The notes: generated by a model not told the origin, from the letters alone. 64,000 nt of DNA from Tenodera sinensis (GCA_030765045.1 CM060969.1:46424216-46488215), one strand, 5' to 3'; shown: positions 1 to 13,090, numbered from the stretch's first letter. Program-made: numbers and translations.

Positions 1-23
1 ATCTTAAATGTTTTCATGAGTAA

Positions 24-614
24 TTGGCTTATATCCAAGTGCTCCATCATCTTGAACCTGAGGAACACGCTACTAGCATGACAATACGTGTCAATCTCTA
101 TCAGGCAGTGAACAATGAACAAATAATTTTCGGAAAAGTTGTTCAGATACTTGTCATGAGTCCATGTTTCTCGCCTATGATCTCATCGTTCACCACATTC
201 TCTCGAATATGGGCTGATGAACAAACACATAGGGTCATAGAATAGGTAAGAAACACTTCAAAGGTAAATGTGTGGTTAGGATTCACCCAACATCGCATTT
301 GTGGACTATCTTTGGTGAAACATCCTGCCTAGACACATCGAATAATCTCTGAACCCCATTTTTTTCTCTGTAACATTCTAGATGATGTGATATTCCGAAA
401 AAACTGCATCACAATACAGTTTGTGCATATTATGCGGAATATTCCCCGCACGCTGGTTTGGGATACCTCAATGGGGCCCTTGGACATCTTTTCATGGTGC
501 CACGTCAAGAATGTGGTATACAAGTTTAGGGATGTGTGGCACTTGCATGAATGCATTGTGGTAGCAGATACCACTACATCAGGATATGCCAGAGTATATA
601 CCTACTCTTCATAG
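24..614 (+). pseudogene. Decayed IS630/Tc1-mariner-type transposase (truncated by window edge)
   Basis: Broken reading frames across this stretch preserve the order of a DDE transposase core. Residues IWADEQTHRVIE followed by TSKVNVWLGF match the 'WaDeNPHav...rfsvNVWaGi' block. A degraded region follows, corresponding to the 'FqhDGAPpHf..VR' block. GPLDIFSWCHVKNVVY then matches the terminal 'SPDLtPlDFFLWGhvKslVY' block. There are at least two in-frame stops (after the WADE block and about 100 bases later), and the first catalytic GDG/DGA aspartate context is gone, so it cannot encode a working enzyme. In an intact element the enzyme would cut and rejoin transposon ends in the nucleus. No terminal inverted repeat was found, and the 5' part lies outside the window or is lost. 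Confidence 0.66.
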
Positions 615-620
615 CACATA

Positions 621-2330
621 TATACTTTTTGTCGTATACATTTCACATCTTTAAGCAGTTTAATCGAGGAATGGTAGGTTACATGTGTCACACTATACAT
701 TTACAGTGGACAAGGATGCTGTGTAAAATCTAATGTTTATAAGTAGACAGATTCCAGATTTTAATTCTTTAAAAAAAAAAAAATTCGAGGGTTTACCAAA
801 AATGATCGTTACGCTAAAATTTCTAGGTCCTTCCCTACAGATGTAATACTAAAAATCATTATTATTAAAATAATAATGCTGTGGATAAATGTTACACAGA
901 TACATTTATTTTGGTATATTCTTATTAAAATTTCATGATTACATCGTATGCCTATATCTTAGAACTAATGCTACATTGCAGATACGTTTCAATTTTATGT
1001 ATAGATATTGAGACTATTACAGTAGTAGCTTAAAACTGCATCTTAAGCAGCATTTTAAATGCTGCAATATCTAAAAATGTACCTACAACAAAGAAAAGAT
1101 ACGTTTGAAGTGGGACATGTTATTTTATGGTAGGAAGTGTTTAGTTGTCTATTGCCAGTTTAATTGAACATATACTGACTGCAGTTATGTGAAGTACATG
1201 GTTGATCAATTAGCATAATAAAAGTAAAATAATTGTTTTTACCTGAAGAAACATTAAAGTTATCTGTATAATTGATTTCAAATACACCTACTATTCCAGC
1301 AGGGCAGCATACTATGAATTTTTGAAAACATTTACATAAAAACTGTAAGATTTACAATTTTCACCTTTTGGTAATTTCTGGACTACGAACTGAGAACGCA
1401 TTTTTGTATCACGGTGGTCCTTTTCCTACGTCTAAATATAAATGTCACTGCAAACATTTTATTCCCTTCAGAGACCATTGAATGCACCTTGTTATTTTCG
1501 AAGACCATTGCTCAATCTCTTTGGATTAAAACGTCATAAATTACTGCAGAGAGTGTAAACGCCATTCGTGAATTTTTGTACCTTTTTATATCTGCAGCTA
1601 AATGAAAGGTTACCGACAGTTTTAAAGATTTAGTCAGGTGGAACTGTCTTGCGGAGGATTAATTTGCATTATAATAAGGTAAAGTGACAACTCCTGATGG
1701 GGAAGCTTCCCAATGAAGTGGAAAACAGGTTCCTACACGCATTCAACTTTTTTCTCATTCCCCGAAAGGTGGGGCAAAGAAATGAGGTGACAAGAAGAAA
1801 ATTTATAGTACCTACACGAAGGGAGGTTTTCATTCTGCTTTTACTTTTTTCTGTGGGAGGGCAGAGAAACAAGAAGATATTTTTCTATCTTGACATGTGA
1901 GAGCCAAGGGTGTTCTCTTATTGGTTGTTCAAGTTCGTCACTGGGTTGGTGGCCCCGCAGGTATCTTCCAAAAGTGTCTGTATGGCCGCGGGAGATAACT
2001 AGCACCATCTATGAGTACCCTCCTAAACTTCTAGTAGTGGCGCTTTTCGGTGGAAATCGATGAACCGTGATGACACGCACACTGTTTGTTCTTTGTTTCG
2101 ATAGTAAAGGCGCCCTTGTTTAAATTGCTTATTGTATAGCAATGTTTCCCGCAATGCGCACTGTATATGTACACAATTCAAATTATCTAACTACGTAGGT
2201 AGTTGGAACGTATATGTTTAGGGTTTCAATTGCAATTGATTTAATTTTCTTCGTTTCCTTTTACGTATTTCGCTAAGAAGTTATTTGACGCCGCACTTAT
2301 ACGATAAGCGATAGTTGTTTTACTTCCCTT
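621..2330. other. AT-rich stretch, nothing recognised
   Basis: No codon-like open frame, tRNA-like box or repeat shared with the rest of the window was recognised. There is a 13-base A run near 771. The short overlapping frames around 1669-1900 occur on both strands and have no recognisable domain. Confidence 0.4.
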
Positions 2331-2332
2331 GT

Positions 2333-3842
2333 TTATTTTCTCTACCACATACATAATAGGCAGAGAAGGTAAGTGATGCCGAGAGTTCACTGGGAACAAA
2401 TATCTTGAGGTCCTCTGTATCCAAAAAGGCATTTTTAGAAAAAGAGCCTAAATGTATTATGCATAACTCAAAAAAGAAAACTGAATTAAATACAAAAATT
2501 GGAATCTAGGTCCAGAATCTTCCAAGGATGCGACACAAAATTTTAAGAAACTCCACCACCTTAAATTATCCTTTACAAGGAAAAGTTTCAACGGCTTTGA
2601 ATTTTTCAAAATTGCCTCTATGATTTTGACCAACATATCAAATTATGTTTAAATTGTTTTATGACCAATGAAATGTATGTCATTAAATGTATGTCTTGAA
2701 ATTTCTGAGTGTGACTTCTGAAATCCTCTTCTTTCTGCACGACGTTTGCATAATTGGTAAATGAAAGAGATATGTAGATGTAGTTCCAAGATATTTTATG
2801 ACCAATAAAATGTATGTCTTGAAATTTTTGAGTATGGCTTTTGAAGTTCTCTTTCTTCTGAAAGATGTTTACATAATTAGTAAACCGTGAAAGAGATCTA
2901 CAGAAAAAATGTAGATCTAGTACTAAGTTATTTTATGACCAATGAAACAGATATCTTGAAATTTCCGAGTGTGGGTTCCGAAGTGTCTTCCTTCTGGATA
3001 ATGTATGCATAATTGGTAAACCATGAAAGACATCTACAGAAAAAGTGTAGATTTAGTACTGAGTTATTTTATGGCCAATGAAATGTATGTCTTGAAATTT
3101 CTGGGAATGACTTCTGAAGTTCTGCACAAAAAGTAGATCTGGTTCAAGTACACAATTTATGTTAAATACTCTTTTTTGTAGATATAACCATTTTCGATAT
3201 ATTCCTTGTTAATGGTTGGATTTTTTAAATATCACTATTTTTCTCAAATAGGAAAGTCGTTATTCATTTTCATATTACCTGGCCATGCAAAGAGAAAAGA
3301 GTGTCAAAGTGATCACTGATCATATGTACCAGCTCTTTAAAAATTTGACTATCACTTAAAGTGAAGTATTCCCATATTCCACATTCCCACGTTCGTATTA
3401 TTGTCCCTGCCTATGTTTCTATTTTGTTCTGTCCTATTTTATATCAGTTATAAAATTGTAGTTCATTGTTTTTGTTATGTTCTGTATTTTGTGTAGGTTA
3501 GATAGATAGTTATACTTATTTTACTTTATAAATTCTGCAAAAGATATTGTATTGGGTTAATTAATGTATAAAGGGAATAATAAAGAAGAATATAAGAATA
3601 ATATCAGCGGATACTGTGTCCTGGTATAGACTCCAGATGCCAAGATTATAGTCATGCAGATTTTACTTTTGTTTTTATTTGTTCGTTTTTTATTTTATAT
3701 TCCTCTTGCACCTACAAGAAAATTAGTAGTAAGGTAATTTCTGTAAGTGTTAGATTAACATGAAGTAAATAGAGGAATCAGTGTTTGTAAGAATAGTCTG
3801 TATAAGAGTAGAAAGATGATAAGACATCACATATGTTTTTCA
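2333..3842 (-). mobile_element. HP-family element (DINE/Helentron-like), expanded copy
   Basis: Reading the minus strand gives the family order: end A near 3842, then the hairpin end near 2333. The hairpin end is diverged. The family block with 'gcataactca' and 'tccaaggatgcgacac' is clear. Two things lengthen it beyond the usual ~870 bp. One is an internal 137-bp tandem repeat (2656-3140). The other is about 300 bp of unrelated sequence (about 3386-3695) that interrupts the end A half, with family sequence resuming at 'ttcctcttgcacctacaag'. No coding capacity. Confidence 0.72.
2656..3140. repeat. 137-bp tandem repeat, about 3.5 units
   Basis: The anchor 'ttttatgacc' (last unit 'ttttatggcc') recurs at about 2657, 2794, 2931 and 3067, a spacing of 137, 137 and 136 bp. 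The last unit is shortened. Each unit duplicates one segment of the surrounding HP-family element, including its 'gcataattggtaaacc' block. The third unit contains a perfect 9-bp inverted repeat, agatctaca (2894-2902) and tgtagatct (2910-2918), separated by a 7-base A-rich loop. Confidence 0.85.
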
Positions 3843-3852
3843 TTATTTTGAG

Positions 3853-3855
<3 letters not shown>

Positions 3856-3906
<51 letters not shown>
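3856..3906. repeat. Poly-T tract of about 50 bases
   Basis: Uninterrupted T run directly outside the end A terminus of the HP copy at 2333-3842. Two other end A termini (42425-42478 and near 60155) are also followed by T runs. Confidence 0.95.
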
Positions 3907-4129
3907 CCTTCATTACAACCCTTGCTCCTACACGCACAAATATATTTTTGTTTCCCTTCTTACACTTCACTCTTTAGAAACCTGAACATCATACGCTGTT
4001 CTTTTCACTGTTTTTCCTTTTTATATTAATCAATTGCATTGGCAGTACCGAAAAATTACATACAAATGCTAAACTTCGCTCTATCTTCAGTCACTTAGTT
4101 TAAACTAATTTCGCAGAAGTGGTAATTAA

Positions 4130-4500
4130 GTCCATTACCTTCCAACGATGCCACAAGAGACTAAGAACATTTTCGTACCCCAAGCTACACTTTACATGGA
4201 ACATCCTTGGAGATATTTATTTTTTAAAAATGGCCAACGATTGCATTACCACGTATTAAAGAGATTTAAAGGAAAAATAATATGTATGTCTTCAATTCCT
4301 TGGAAATGGCCGTAAATCTTGTTCTTTCGATATAATCTTGTATTTAAGGGATCTTATGTTCGAGTAAGTGATAAACGAAATGTAACAACAAAAATGTTCA
4401 TTCCTTTAAAACACACAATTTATTTAAAATAATCTTTTTGTAGCATAAAATATTTCCAAGATATTAATCATCACTGGTTCTAAAGAAAAATTCCCATCTC
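4130..4500 (-). mobile_element. HP-family element, internal fragment (diverged)
   Basis: Recognisable family blocks in minus orientation are 'cctttacatggaa' relatives near 4190, 'aaaacacacaatttat' near 4410 and 'tttccaagatatt' near 4450. Both ends are missing or too diverged to call. Confidence 0.5.
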
Positions 4501-5599
4501 AAACCAAGTTTTGAATACGGTAACTTCTGGATCTGAAGTTCCGTAATTTCAGATCCATGCTAACCACCACACCAGCGCTGAGGCAACTGGTAGTCTCTGA
4601 GCGCAGCCCGCTCACGACCTTGCGCTGATAATTATGTTCAGCAGGTTAGAACAGTGAAGATTGCTCATCACGTAAGCCTTCACCAGATCAAGAGGCAGTC
4701 AAAATGGGTTTGCTGAGAAACGTTTGAAGGAAAATAAGTAGTAACAAGAGGATCCTTTGTTCACTTTCCAATAAGCAATTTAAATTATTAATGAAGTTTA
4801 TTATTAATTAAATTTAATGAACGTGTTCTTCGGGAAGGATTTAATCATAAGCAAGTTGGATTTGATGATCCAACCTATTATTAATAAATTTCAGTTATCC
4901 ATACCATCAATATTATTTCCAACTCTGAAGGATATCAGTTTGTTTTAACTTAACATCTTAATCATCGACAAAATTAAAGAAATTATAATCAATAAACCTC
5001 AGCTTAATTATTGTAGTGTCCTAGGCAATTCCCTAATATTATTCGCGCTAACATTTTAGATGTCGCTGTTGTTAACATTATTAGACCGACCTGCCCGATG
5101 ATGGGATGGCAATTAAGAAAATCAGTAGCTGTATACGGTAACGGAAAAACATGTGCACGGTGTCTACAACTCATAATCAGTTAAGCCATAAACAGAAGTT
5201 CTAGACGGTTTTGGAGCAACATGGACAGGATATTAAAACTCCCAAAGGTCAAAAGACAGGTCATTGCATAAGGAGGGAGGAGGCTGGGCGTTTCTGTGTT
5301 CGGCTTTAATCTCTATGTTTGACCCCATAAATTAAGGCTCCTGACGTTTCCAAATGTCGGCATTGCCTCCAAATGTCACGACTTCTTCCGCTAACAAGGT
5401 AAGTGCTTAATTCACCAGTGCTCGAATATAATTAAAATTGGGTTCTGGGCTGCTTGAAGGTCATAATTTGTTTTGTATTCTTAGTTAAACCGTTCTCCCA
5501 AAAACCTTTGACGTGTCTCCTCTCAATATTCAAGAAGGATTTTCCATGGGGTCGGTTGTGGGGGTGTATACACACTTTGAAACGTTATTTCTCAACAAC
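4501..5599. other. Intergenic stretch; possible SINE head near 4535-4600 (-)
   Basis: The minus strand near 4600 reads 'tggtgtggtggttagcat', similar to a tRNA-derived box A, but no box B follows, so a SINE here is only a suspicion. Nothing else was recognised. Confidence 0.25.
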
Positions 5600-6092
5600 G
5601 AAATATGGCAGAAGTACTAAGGTTTTGTCTTATCTCTTACGGTTTACGAGTTATTCAAAAATCATCCAGAGTAAACAGGACTATGCACATAGGCTATAGC
5701 CAGCAAATTCAAAATATATATTTCATTTGTCATACAAATATCTTAAACATATGACATTTTAATCAAAATCGTTGCAGCCATTTTCAAGAAAATCAAAATG
5801 TTCCATATTAAGGGTAATTTATGGTGAAGCTATTTTCTTCAAAATATTCGTGTTGCACACTTTAAAGGCATTAAACTTAAATACAAACTTTGATTTTTAA
5901 CCAACTTTTCGTTTTTCAGTTATGCTGTCCACAGACTGACAGACACACACACACACGGACCCTTTCCTAAATTTTTCTTTTTTTTATTCAGGGGGGTCTC
6001 AAAACATATATTTCCGGTGAAATCTCGTCATCGAATTTTTGGGTGGAATATAATACTTCCTTCTACTTACCAGTAGAGAAAGTAAAAATTGT
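5600..6092 (+). mobile_element. HP-family element, 5'-truncated, intact hairpin end
   Basis: Starts within the 'cttacggtttacgagttat' block and runs through 'caaaatcgttgcagcc', the (AC)n seed at about 5942-5957 and the terminal block 'tctcaaaacatatatttcc'. It ends in the hairpin 'ttctacttaccagtagagaa' at 6053-6092. End A is absent. This is one of the cleaner copies for defining the hairpin terminus. Confidence 0.8.
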
Positions 6093-6971
6093 ATTTCTAA
6101 CTGACTACTTTGCTGAGAAACAGTTACAAAATATGTATAATAAATTTGGGACACTATATTTCGTCAGTTAAATACCTATTTAACTACATCTAGCTTTAAG
6201 TCATTGTGTTGAGAATTATTATTTCAACTTGAGCGTATTTTTGGAAGGTAAGGTAGTTAATACTATTCCAATAAATGCTAGTAGTGAACTTTCGCTGTTT
6301 TATTTTACTTAATTATAAATGGAACAATAAAAAAATAAGTAACTTATTATGAAATCAAACTGTGTAGTAACAAACACAATTCTGTTACACATGTTTTGCG
6401 ATGATTAATTTCTGAAGGCAAAGTTAGTTGCATAAATATCCCATTTTTACACAATAATAATACAGTTACAATGCATAATACATACACAGTTGTTTGAATT
6501 GTGTTTATCCTTCCATTGATTTCTATTTTGGTCATTTTTTGCTAGGGTTACAAGATGTATTTTCAATTGCTTCAGTATGCACGCAATGGTAGGGTTGTCA
6601 GCTCTAGCTAAATAAGAATGCAATACTTAGAAATGTATTAATTATTTTTTATTTCCCTTGAACGAATGGCTCAAAATAATTTTACTCACTTCCGCCATAA
6701 TGTGTTATTCTCATTAGAAATTAGAGGCTTCTTTACTCATTTATGAATTATCTACGGAGCAGTTATGTTTTTCAGTGTAGTCTTTGTTTACTTAAGGCTA
6801 GGACTCCACTGGTAATTTTACTGCAACATTAAAATGCCAGCAAGTTAGGATCATACTAACGAGAATAGGCCGAGTTCCGTTTCCTTACAGTAATTTAGTG
6901 ACCCAGCCCTTGCTCCCCGACTCTGTGACTGCCTTGAACACCACGTGCTTACATCTTTTTCGCTGTTTTTA

Positions 6972-7960
6972 CTGTAATTTTACTTTCTTTACCACGTAGG
7001 TACGTATTAGGTAGAGAAGTTTTGCATTCCACCCAAAAATTCGATACCAAGATTTCAATGGACATATGTCATGAGGCTCCTTTTTAGAAAAAAAAAAAAT
7101 GCCGCGCGTGCGCGCATGTGTGTGTTAACAGCTTAACTCAAAAACGAAAATTTGGTTACATGCAAACTTCGATTTAAGTTTTCCATCTTCCAAGAGTGCA
7201 ACGCGAAGTTGTTCAATAAAATCCCCCACCTCAACCTACCCTTCACATGGAAAAGTTTTCATAATTTTGATTTTCTCAAAAATTGATTTAACGATTTTGA
7301 TTAAACTACCACGTGTTTGAATATTTTTGTGACAAATAAAATGTACTCAGTCTTCCTCATTGTTCATTGATTTTTACATAACTGGTAAACCGTAGAAGTT
7401 ACGCAAAAACTTATTGCATAGGAATTACCTAGATCTCATTAAAACACACAATTTATGTCAAATACATTTTTTTTTTTAGTAAACTACTTCCGAAATACTC
7501 CTTGTTATTGGTTTAAATTTTCCAATACTTATAGGAAATCGTTATTCATTTATGCTCTGCCCATGCTAAGAGACTGGAATATCAAAGTCAGCCATAGCGA
7601 CCAAGTTTTAAAATCCGTAAATCCTACCACACAAAAATAGTAGCTCTTGTTATAGCACACAATTTATGTCAACTGTCTTTTTTGGTGAAGTTAACGATTT
7701 CAGAGATATTCTTTGTTATTGATGTGGAGTTTTCAATACTTATACTACTCCCAAATAGGAAGCGTTATTCTTCTTTAATGTTCTGACCATGCAAAGATAA
7801 TTAAATTTCAAAGCCATCACATAGCGGACAGGTCTTAACAAGGTTCGAGTGTTGTTTAATTCTACTTTTTCCATTCTCCATTAATATAAAGAAGAATATG
7901 CTGTTGTAAGAATATGTTGAAGAAGAGGAAGAGTTATATGAGTGCGGCGTATCATCTTGC
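6972..7960 (-). mobile_element. HP-family element with internal duplication
   Basis: The hairpin end lies near 6975-7015, the seed is a degenerate GC/GT stretch at about 7103-7126, and a diverged end A sits near 7925-7960 ('gagtgcggcgtatcat'). A segment of about 200 bp containing 'cacacaatttatgtcaa...gatattctttgttat...aggaa...gttattc' occurs twice in tandem, at about 7440-7640 and 7652-7830. That explains its extra length. Confidence 0.72.
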
Positions 7961-9070
7961 TCAATTTAGATTTGTTTGTTAAAACTGAGTCTGATATCTG
8001 AATTATTGAAGGTAAGATCAATAAATTGTACAAAAGGAAGGTAGATAACTACTTGCAATTATTAATTTCCATGTTTAAAATCAATAGGAAGGTCAGTGAT
8101 CATAAATCAAATACGCAGGCAGATATGCAAGTTCTGAAAATAGGGAAGGAAAAAGAATTCTTAGGTAACTTCTGATATTGAACTGATACTTAACTATGTG
8201 GAAAAAATGATTTTTGATATAAGTTTAGTCAGATATGTATTTCCTTTTAGAAGTATAATCAATTACCTGATTTGTTATAGTTATCCTTATTTTCAAAACA
8301 TGTTAAAAGCAGAATTTTACAATATCGCACCCTTAATATGCTTTTTCGTAATGTTATGACTTTTTTGAAGCAATTCTATTGTTAACCTCTGTGCTACTAG
8401 TAAAATTTGAGCTGCTTCTTGAGATTCCGTAATTAGTGCAATCCAATTATCCGTCATTACATGAACAACTACAAGCGTCTTGGAAAATAATGTTCACAAC
8501 TGCTAGGAAATCAAAGTTGGTAAACGTGGAATCTTATGTCACGTAATTTCATCATTTTCTCATTTAAATTAATATCCTTTGCAGGTAAAAGTGCTTCTCT
8601 TGCCTTTGACTTTCTAAAAAAACTGTTATATGCAGTATCTTCATGGATATTTGTATTGTTTGTACACGGAAAATTATTTCTCAAAACATTGCTCAAAACA
8701 TTTCTACCGGTTTTTCAAAGGTCTTTTGTGACCACCATTACGTGAGTGAAAGTTTAGAAACATCCATATACTTATCTTCCTCAACAATGGTAACAAGAAA
8801 GAGACGCAGTTTTGATGATATAAACAAATATTTTACGCCACTGCCTCTCAATTATTTGGAGTCCCCTTGTTTTTGTTTTTAGCACTGCTTCCCTCTTGGG
8901 GAGTTTGGTGCTCGTAATCTTCCATGATTCGGCATTAATTCCACGTCATAAAATTCTGCAATCAACTTGAAGCAACGGCACTGCTTAGCGACTTCTGGCA
9001 TTTTCCCCATTCACATCAGTAAACTGAAAGTACAGGTTGTTCTTAAATCACTGAACCTACGAGTTTGTTT
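7961..9070. other. AT-rich stretch, nothing recognised
   Basis: Short overlapping open frames on both strands around 8510-8880 have no recognisable motif and no supporting gene context. Confidence 0.35.
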
Positions 9071-9071
9071 C

Positions 9072-9158
9072 CTACTTACCGACATGGCTCCGCGGCAGTG
9101 TGTGAGGCTCGCATTTGGCAGGTTGTTGGGTTTGATTCCCGTGGTTAACCTTCTGACC

Positions 9159-9189
<31 letters not shown>

Positions 9190-9655
9190 CTTCAGAGGTT
9201 TTCTGGAGTCACCAGGTGGATGCTGAGAAAGATAATTGCATCCCCCGAATTTACTTTCTTCCCACCTTCCATTCAATCCAGTCTTTCAGGTTCGGAAGTA
9301 TTGGCGATGGACGAGTTAGCGCTGTCGTGTGAGGGATTTGCGCACTGTAACTGCTGTTTTCGAGCAACTGATGGGCTTGTAGTTGACAGACCTGCCGGGA
9401 GGAACCGCTGTCGAAACCCCATGCTGCGGTGAATGCTTGGGGAATCCTGGTATCGAGATGAAGAATTTCCAACACACATATCCTCACATCGGCTAGCTGC
9501 TCGCCCGGGTTCCTTCACGCCCGAAGACTACTCTCGTTCCATCCCTTCCTCCCAGGGGCCTAACATACAATAGCCAGCTAGGGCTCAGTGTGGAATCCCC
9601 TCCATACATACTCTATCTCTACCTCTCTAGCGAAAGAATTACTTCGTGACATGTA
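9072..9655 (+). mobile_element. tRNA-derived SINE-like element (type G)
   Basis: A tRNA-like head has box A 'tggctccgcggc' at about 9086 and box B 'gggtttgattcccg' at about 9127. An A/T-rich join with a T run (about 9163-9189) follows. Then comes a GC-richer body of about 450 bp, clearly different from the AT-rich surroundings. Several open frames in the body overlap on both strands and look like by-products of the base composition. RNA polymerase III transcription from the head would be expected in an active copy. No target-site duplication was identified, so the borders are approximate. Confidence 0.5.
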
Positions 9656-12600
9656 AGTACATATTCGAGAAGTTCCACTTGCTGGTTGTAGTCTGTCGTG
9701 GAAGCTAATATCCCCGTAGTTGCTTTCTGTGTTACATGTAAACATTTTAAAAATATTTCACATAGCAAACTTCATATTCGTAATTCAAAATTCATAATTC
9801 ATATAGTCCCTGAACTTTACAAAGGCACTAGTTTATAATAGAGTATTAAATGTGACTGTGAGAGGACTTTTCATTCTGTTTATAGTTACACTTATGAACG
9901 AATACCCTTTGCCGATTGTATTAGTATACACATTGTTGAGAAAACGATACAAAACAAACTATATAAGAAAATTGGTGTTCCTTCACTGTTGTTTTCAAGT
10001 GAAAAATGGATAGTAAAATAAAGGAAGGCAGCAGAAAGAAGTAGCAGAGATTTATTTTTTCAGAATGTGAAAGTATGTAGTACATGAGCAAATAGAATTA
10101 TATACCGGGTGGAAGGTACTGCCTCTGTCATACGTCAATCAGGAATTCTACATGATAAACGTAACAAATATGTCCAACGCAATTATTGTCAATAAAAGCC
10201 GTTTCACCGAAAAAAATTGTGTCAAATGTTAGAAATATTTGGAGCAATTTAGCTTCTTGACGAATGGATAAAAATGACTTATTTCACTAACCATTGCACA
10301 AAAACTGTGCAAAAATGCTATAATGTCTCTTTATCTCAATTCAAATGAATTTAGTCACTATTTAGTATTAACGTGACGTTGCCAACTCTGTCTTGGAAGT
10401 TAAACTTTGCACGACATTTAAAACTATTCGTATTAAGGTAGAAATACATAACAGCATTGCATTGTGTTATCGCGACAGTCAGTGAAATAATGAATCATTT
10501 ATATTCTTACGTCAAGAAGCTAAATGCAATAGCATAATGACAATGATTCAGGGTTTCTCTCTTTAAATATCACGAAACACTGCGCAAAACATTCCCTCTT
10601 GCCACTTCTTAAGCTAAGTCTTGGTTGTGTTTTATTTCAGCAGAAAGACAAGCCTCCTCTGTAATAAGCTTACTGCTTTTAAATTGCGTACACGTGTTCT
10701 GTGCTTATGAAGTAAGGAAGATAAAATGTAGCGAATAAGAGTTTTAAGTACTAGAAGTGACTGCACGATAATCACCAGCTCACCTCGAACCCTGTATTGT
10801 TTGGAGAGGGTCATATGGTGAGGTATTGGAATAATATTTTATGCATTTGTTTCCATTAGTAATTCAAAGCTAGGGTGCATATTACTAAACAATAAGAAGT
10901 TCATAGAGTATAAACAGGAGCTGTTTTCTCCTTAGTCTATATCTCCATTCTTATATATGCGTCTCTCTTTCAAAATTCACGGATCCAGAGCACATCTGTA
11001 CTGCAGGATGTGTAGGATTCAGAGAAATGAATCTAAATTTGTACACTTTTCTCTTCACAGAACTAATTTGCGCTGAGCAGTGATAAGAAAAGTACTTACA
11101 GTGCTGTAATTCTTAGAGACAATTACTATGCAATAACAAATTACAGAAAACACCCTTGAAATTCCCTCCCCCAGTGGCCTAAGTGCGTTTAATTTCTTGT
11201 CTCTGTCCCTTTCCCCCATAATTTTACAACAGAATCATTCTAGAATGAGACATATTATAGTTCAATTTTCGCTGGGATTTTATTTAATTTATAGTGTCGC
11301 TTCACTAAGCAGCCTCTCTTCGGATGCTTCACTCGCTGGCGAAGCGAGCACAAGAGGTTTCTAATCTATCGTAGAAGCAACACACTGCACATCACAACTG
11401 CCATCACAAACTCACTCGGAGAACAGCGCTTTTGGTCGCACCACACACGCACTCACTAACTCACTGCGTAACTCGTGAAAGCAAACTTTCAGAAAGCGGG
11501 GGAAGGAAGGGAAACCTCCACAAGATTCTGGTTAAATGTCGATAGCACTTCTATTTATCTATGCGTATCTTTCCAACTGCCCGGTCGCTCGACAATAACT
11601 TCCCGATTTGCTTTGGGAGATATCCATTGTATCACAATAAGTTAGAGATATTTGCATAACAAAATTTATATTTTGAATTTTCCGCGAATGCTCTGTGTAG
11701 TAGAGTTTGTAGAGATAGTCATCTGAACGCAATGAATCGTTTTATAATTATTCCTCTAATGACCATATAGGATTTTGGTATGTGATGGCAATCAAGCTTA
11801 GATTCTTAGTAAAATAATATTTTAACACTTAATTCATAGCTGTAACAGTATAAAGTTGATGTATTTTATACGAGTTTATAAACAAATTAATTAAATCATG
11901 GTAATTAATTTTTGTTTGACACTAACAGTGTACTTGTTTCTTGTTTTAATTTATCGGAAATGTTGCTATAGAGATATACATTATAGTTTTCCTAAAAGAG
12001 TACATACTAGTTCACATGTGTATTCAGAATATTATCCATTAATAAGCCCGAGAGTGTAGTCGTCAAATGCCTTTAGGTGTCGATACATAAGCTTGTGTCT
12101 ACACTTTCCTCTTTAGCCTTCTTAGATGCAGGTCAGGCGGCTCATTGTGAGATTTTCTCTACAGAGAAGATCCATGTGCAGTAAGAGTCGGTAGAGCCTC
12201 GTGTAGCTGATGCAAAGGACAGAAGCCACTTCAGAAGTGTAAGTCGCTGTGGAGGTACAAAGAGTGCCAAAGAAAATCTAATGCACCCCGCGTCTATGTC
12301 AATTATTTATCGCTGTTCAAAGCCCCATCATTTCATTGATTGAAACAGACCACGGTGCAGGGGCCTGCTACTCCTTTTGGTAATTAGTTACACCAACAGC
12401 CACTAAAAAGGTTGCAAAATGGCGCAGAAAGGAAATATATATTTACGCAATCGATTATATTGGCTAAAATAAGAAGAGGTACATTGAGTATTGAGTTTGG
12501 CATACACACTTCTTATCATCATTGGTAGCCATTCCTTATTGGCTGATGCAGAACACGCCTTTGAAGGGGTTAAAATCTAAGGAGAAAACTTGATGGGCAC

Positions 12601-12730
12601 TCAGGTTAGCGATGAAGCTCACGCCTGAAAAGACCTCAGAAACCGATGCAAAACCCGTCTTTGGCGTTCATTGCACAATGGAACTTCGGCTGTGAGTAAA
12701 TATTCCATTTTGTTGAACCTGGATTCTTTT
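9656..12730. other. Long stretch without recognised genes
   Basis: No transposase, reverse transcriptase or SINE head was recognised. A somewhat GC-richer patch at about 11290-11520 contains a short palindrome (ctcgct...agcgag near 11330). Read on the minus strand it ends in an AATAAA-like signal, which is weakly suggestive of an LTR, but there is not enough to call one. Confidence 0.3.
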
Positions 12731-12734
12731 CACT

Positions 12735-12815
12735 TATGAATGAAAGTTGGAAAGGTTGGACAGACTAAAAAATTCGAGTCAAGCCGTGATTCTAACCAAC
12801 TGAGCTACTATGGCA
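12735..12815 (-). mobile_element. SINE head fragment (type F)
   Basis: The minus strand reads 'tagtagctcagttggttagaa', a tRNA box A, preceded by the family's 'gttgccata' start and followed by the 'aattttttagtctg' body block. Box B has been lost by a small deletion. Confidence 0.5.
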
Positions 12816-12984
12816 ACATCAGCCACGACGTTATATTACTCCTCAGACTATTTTTCCGATACACTTTCAGATGACATATCCCAATGGCGATTTATAGCGT
12901 GTAAGTATTGCAAGCTTGACCATCAATTAGGTGAATTAATGGTAATTAATATTTCTTTCACAATAACTTGTGTAGGACAAGGCT

Positions 12985-13090
12985 TAAAACACAATCAGAC
13001 TCACAAATTCAATTAAATAACTGGGATTTGAACCATGGTTCATCCAGTTTCCCTCCAGTTGCTTTAACCAAATGAGCCACGATATTTACA
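12985..13090 (-). mobile_element. SINE (type F)
   Basis: On the minus strand, box A 'gtggctcatttggttaaag' is followed by box B 'ggttcaaatccca' and the family body 'attgaatttgtgagtctgatt'. It matches the plus-strand copies near 24348 and 48201. The fold-like head is tRNA-derived, but it is embedded in a dispersed repeat and is not a tRNA gene. Confidence 0.62.
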
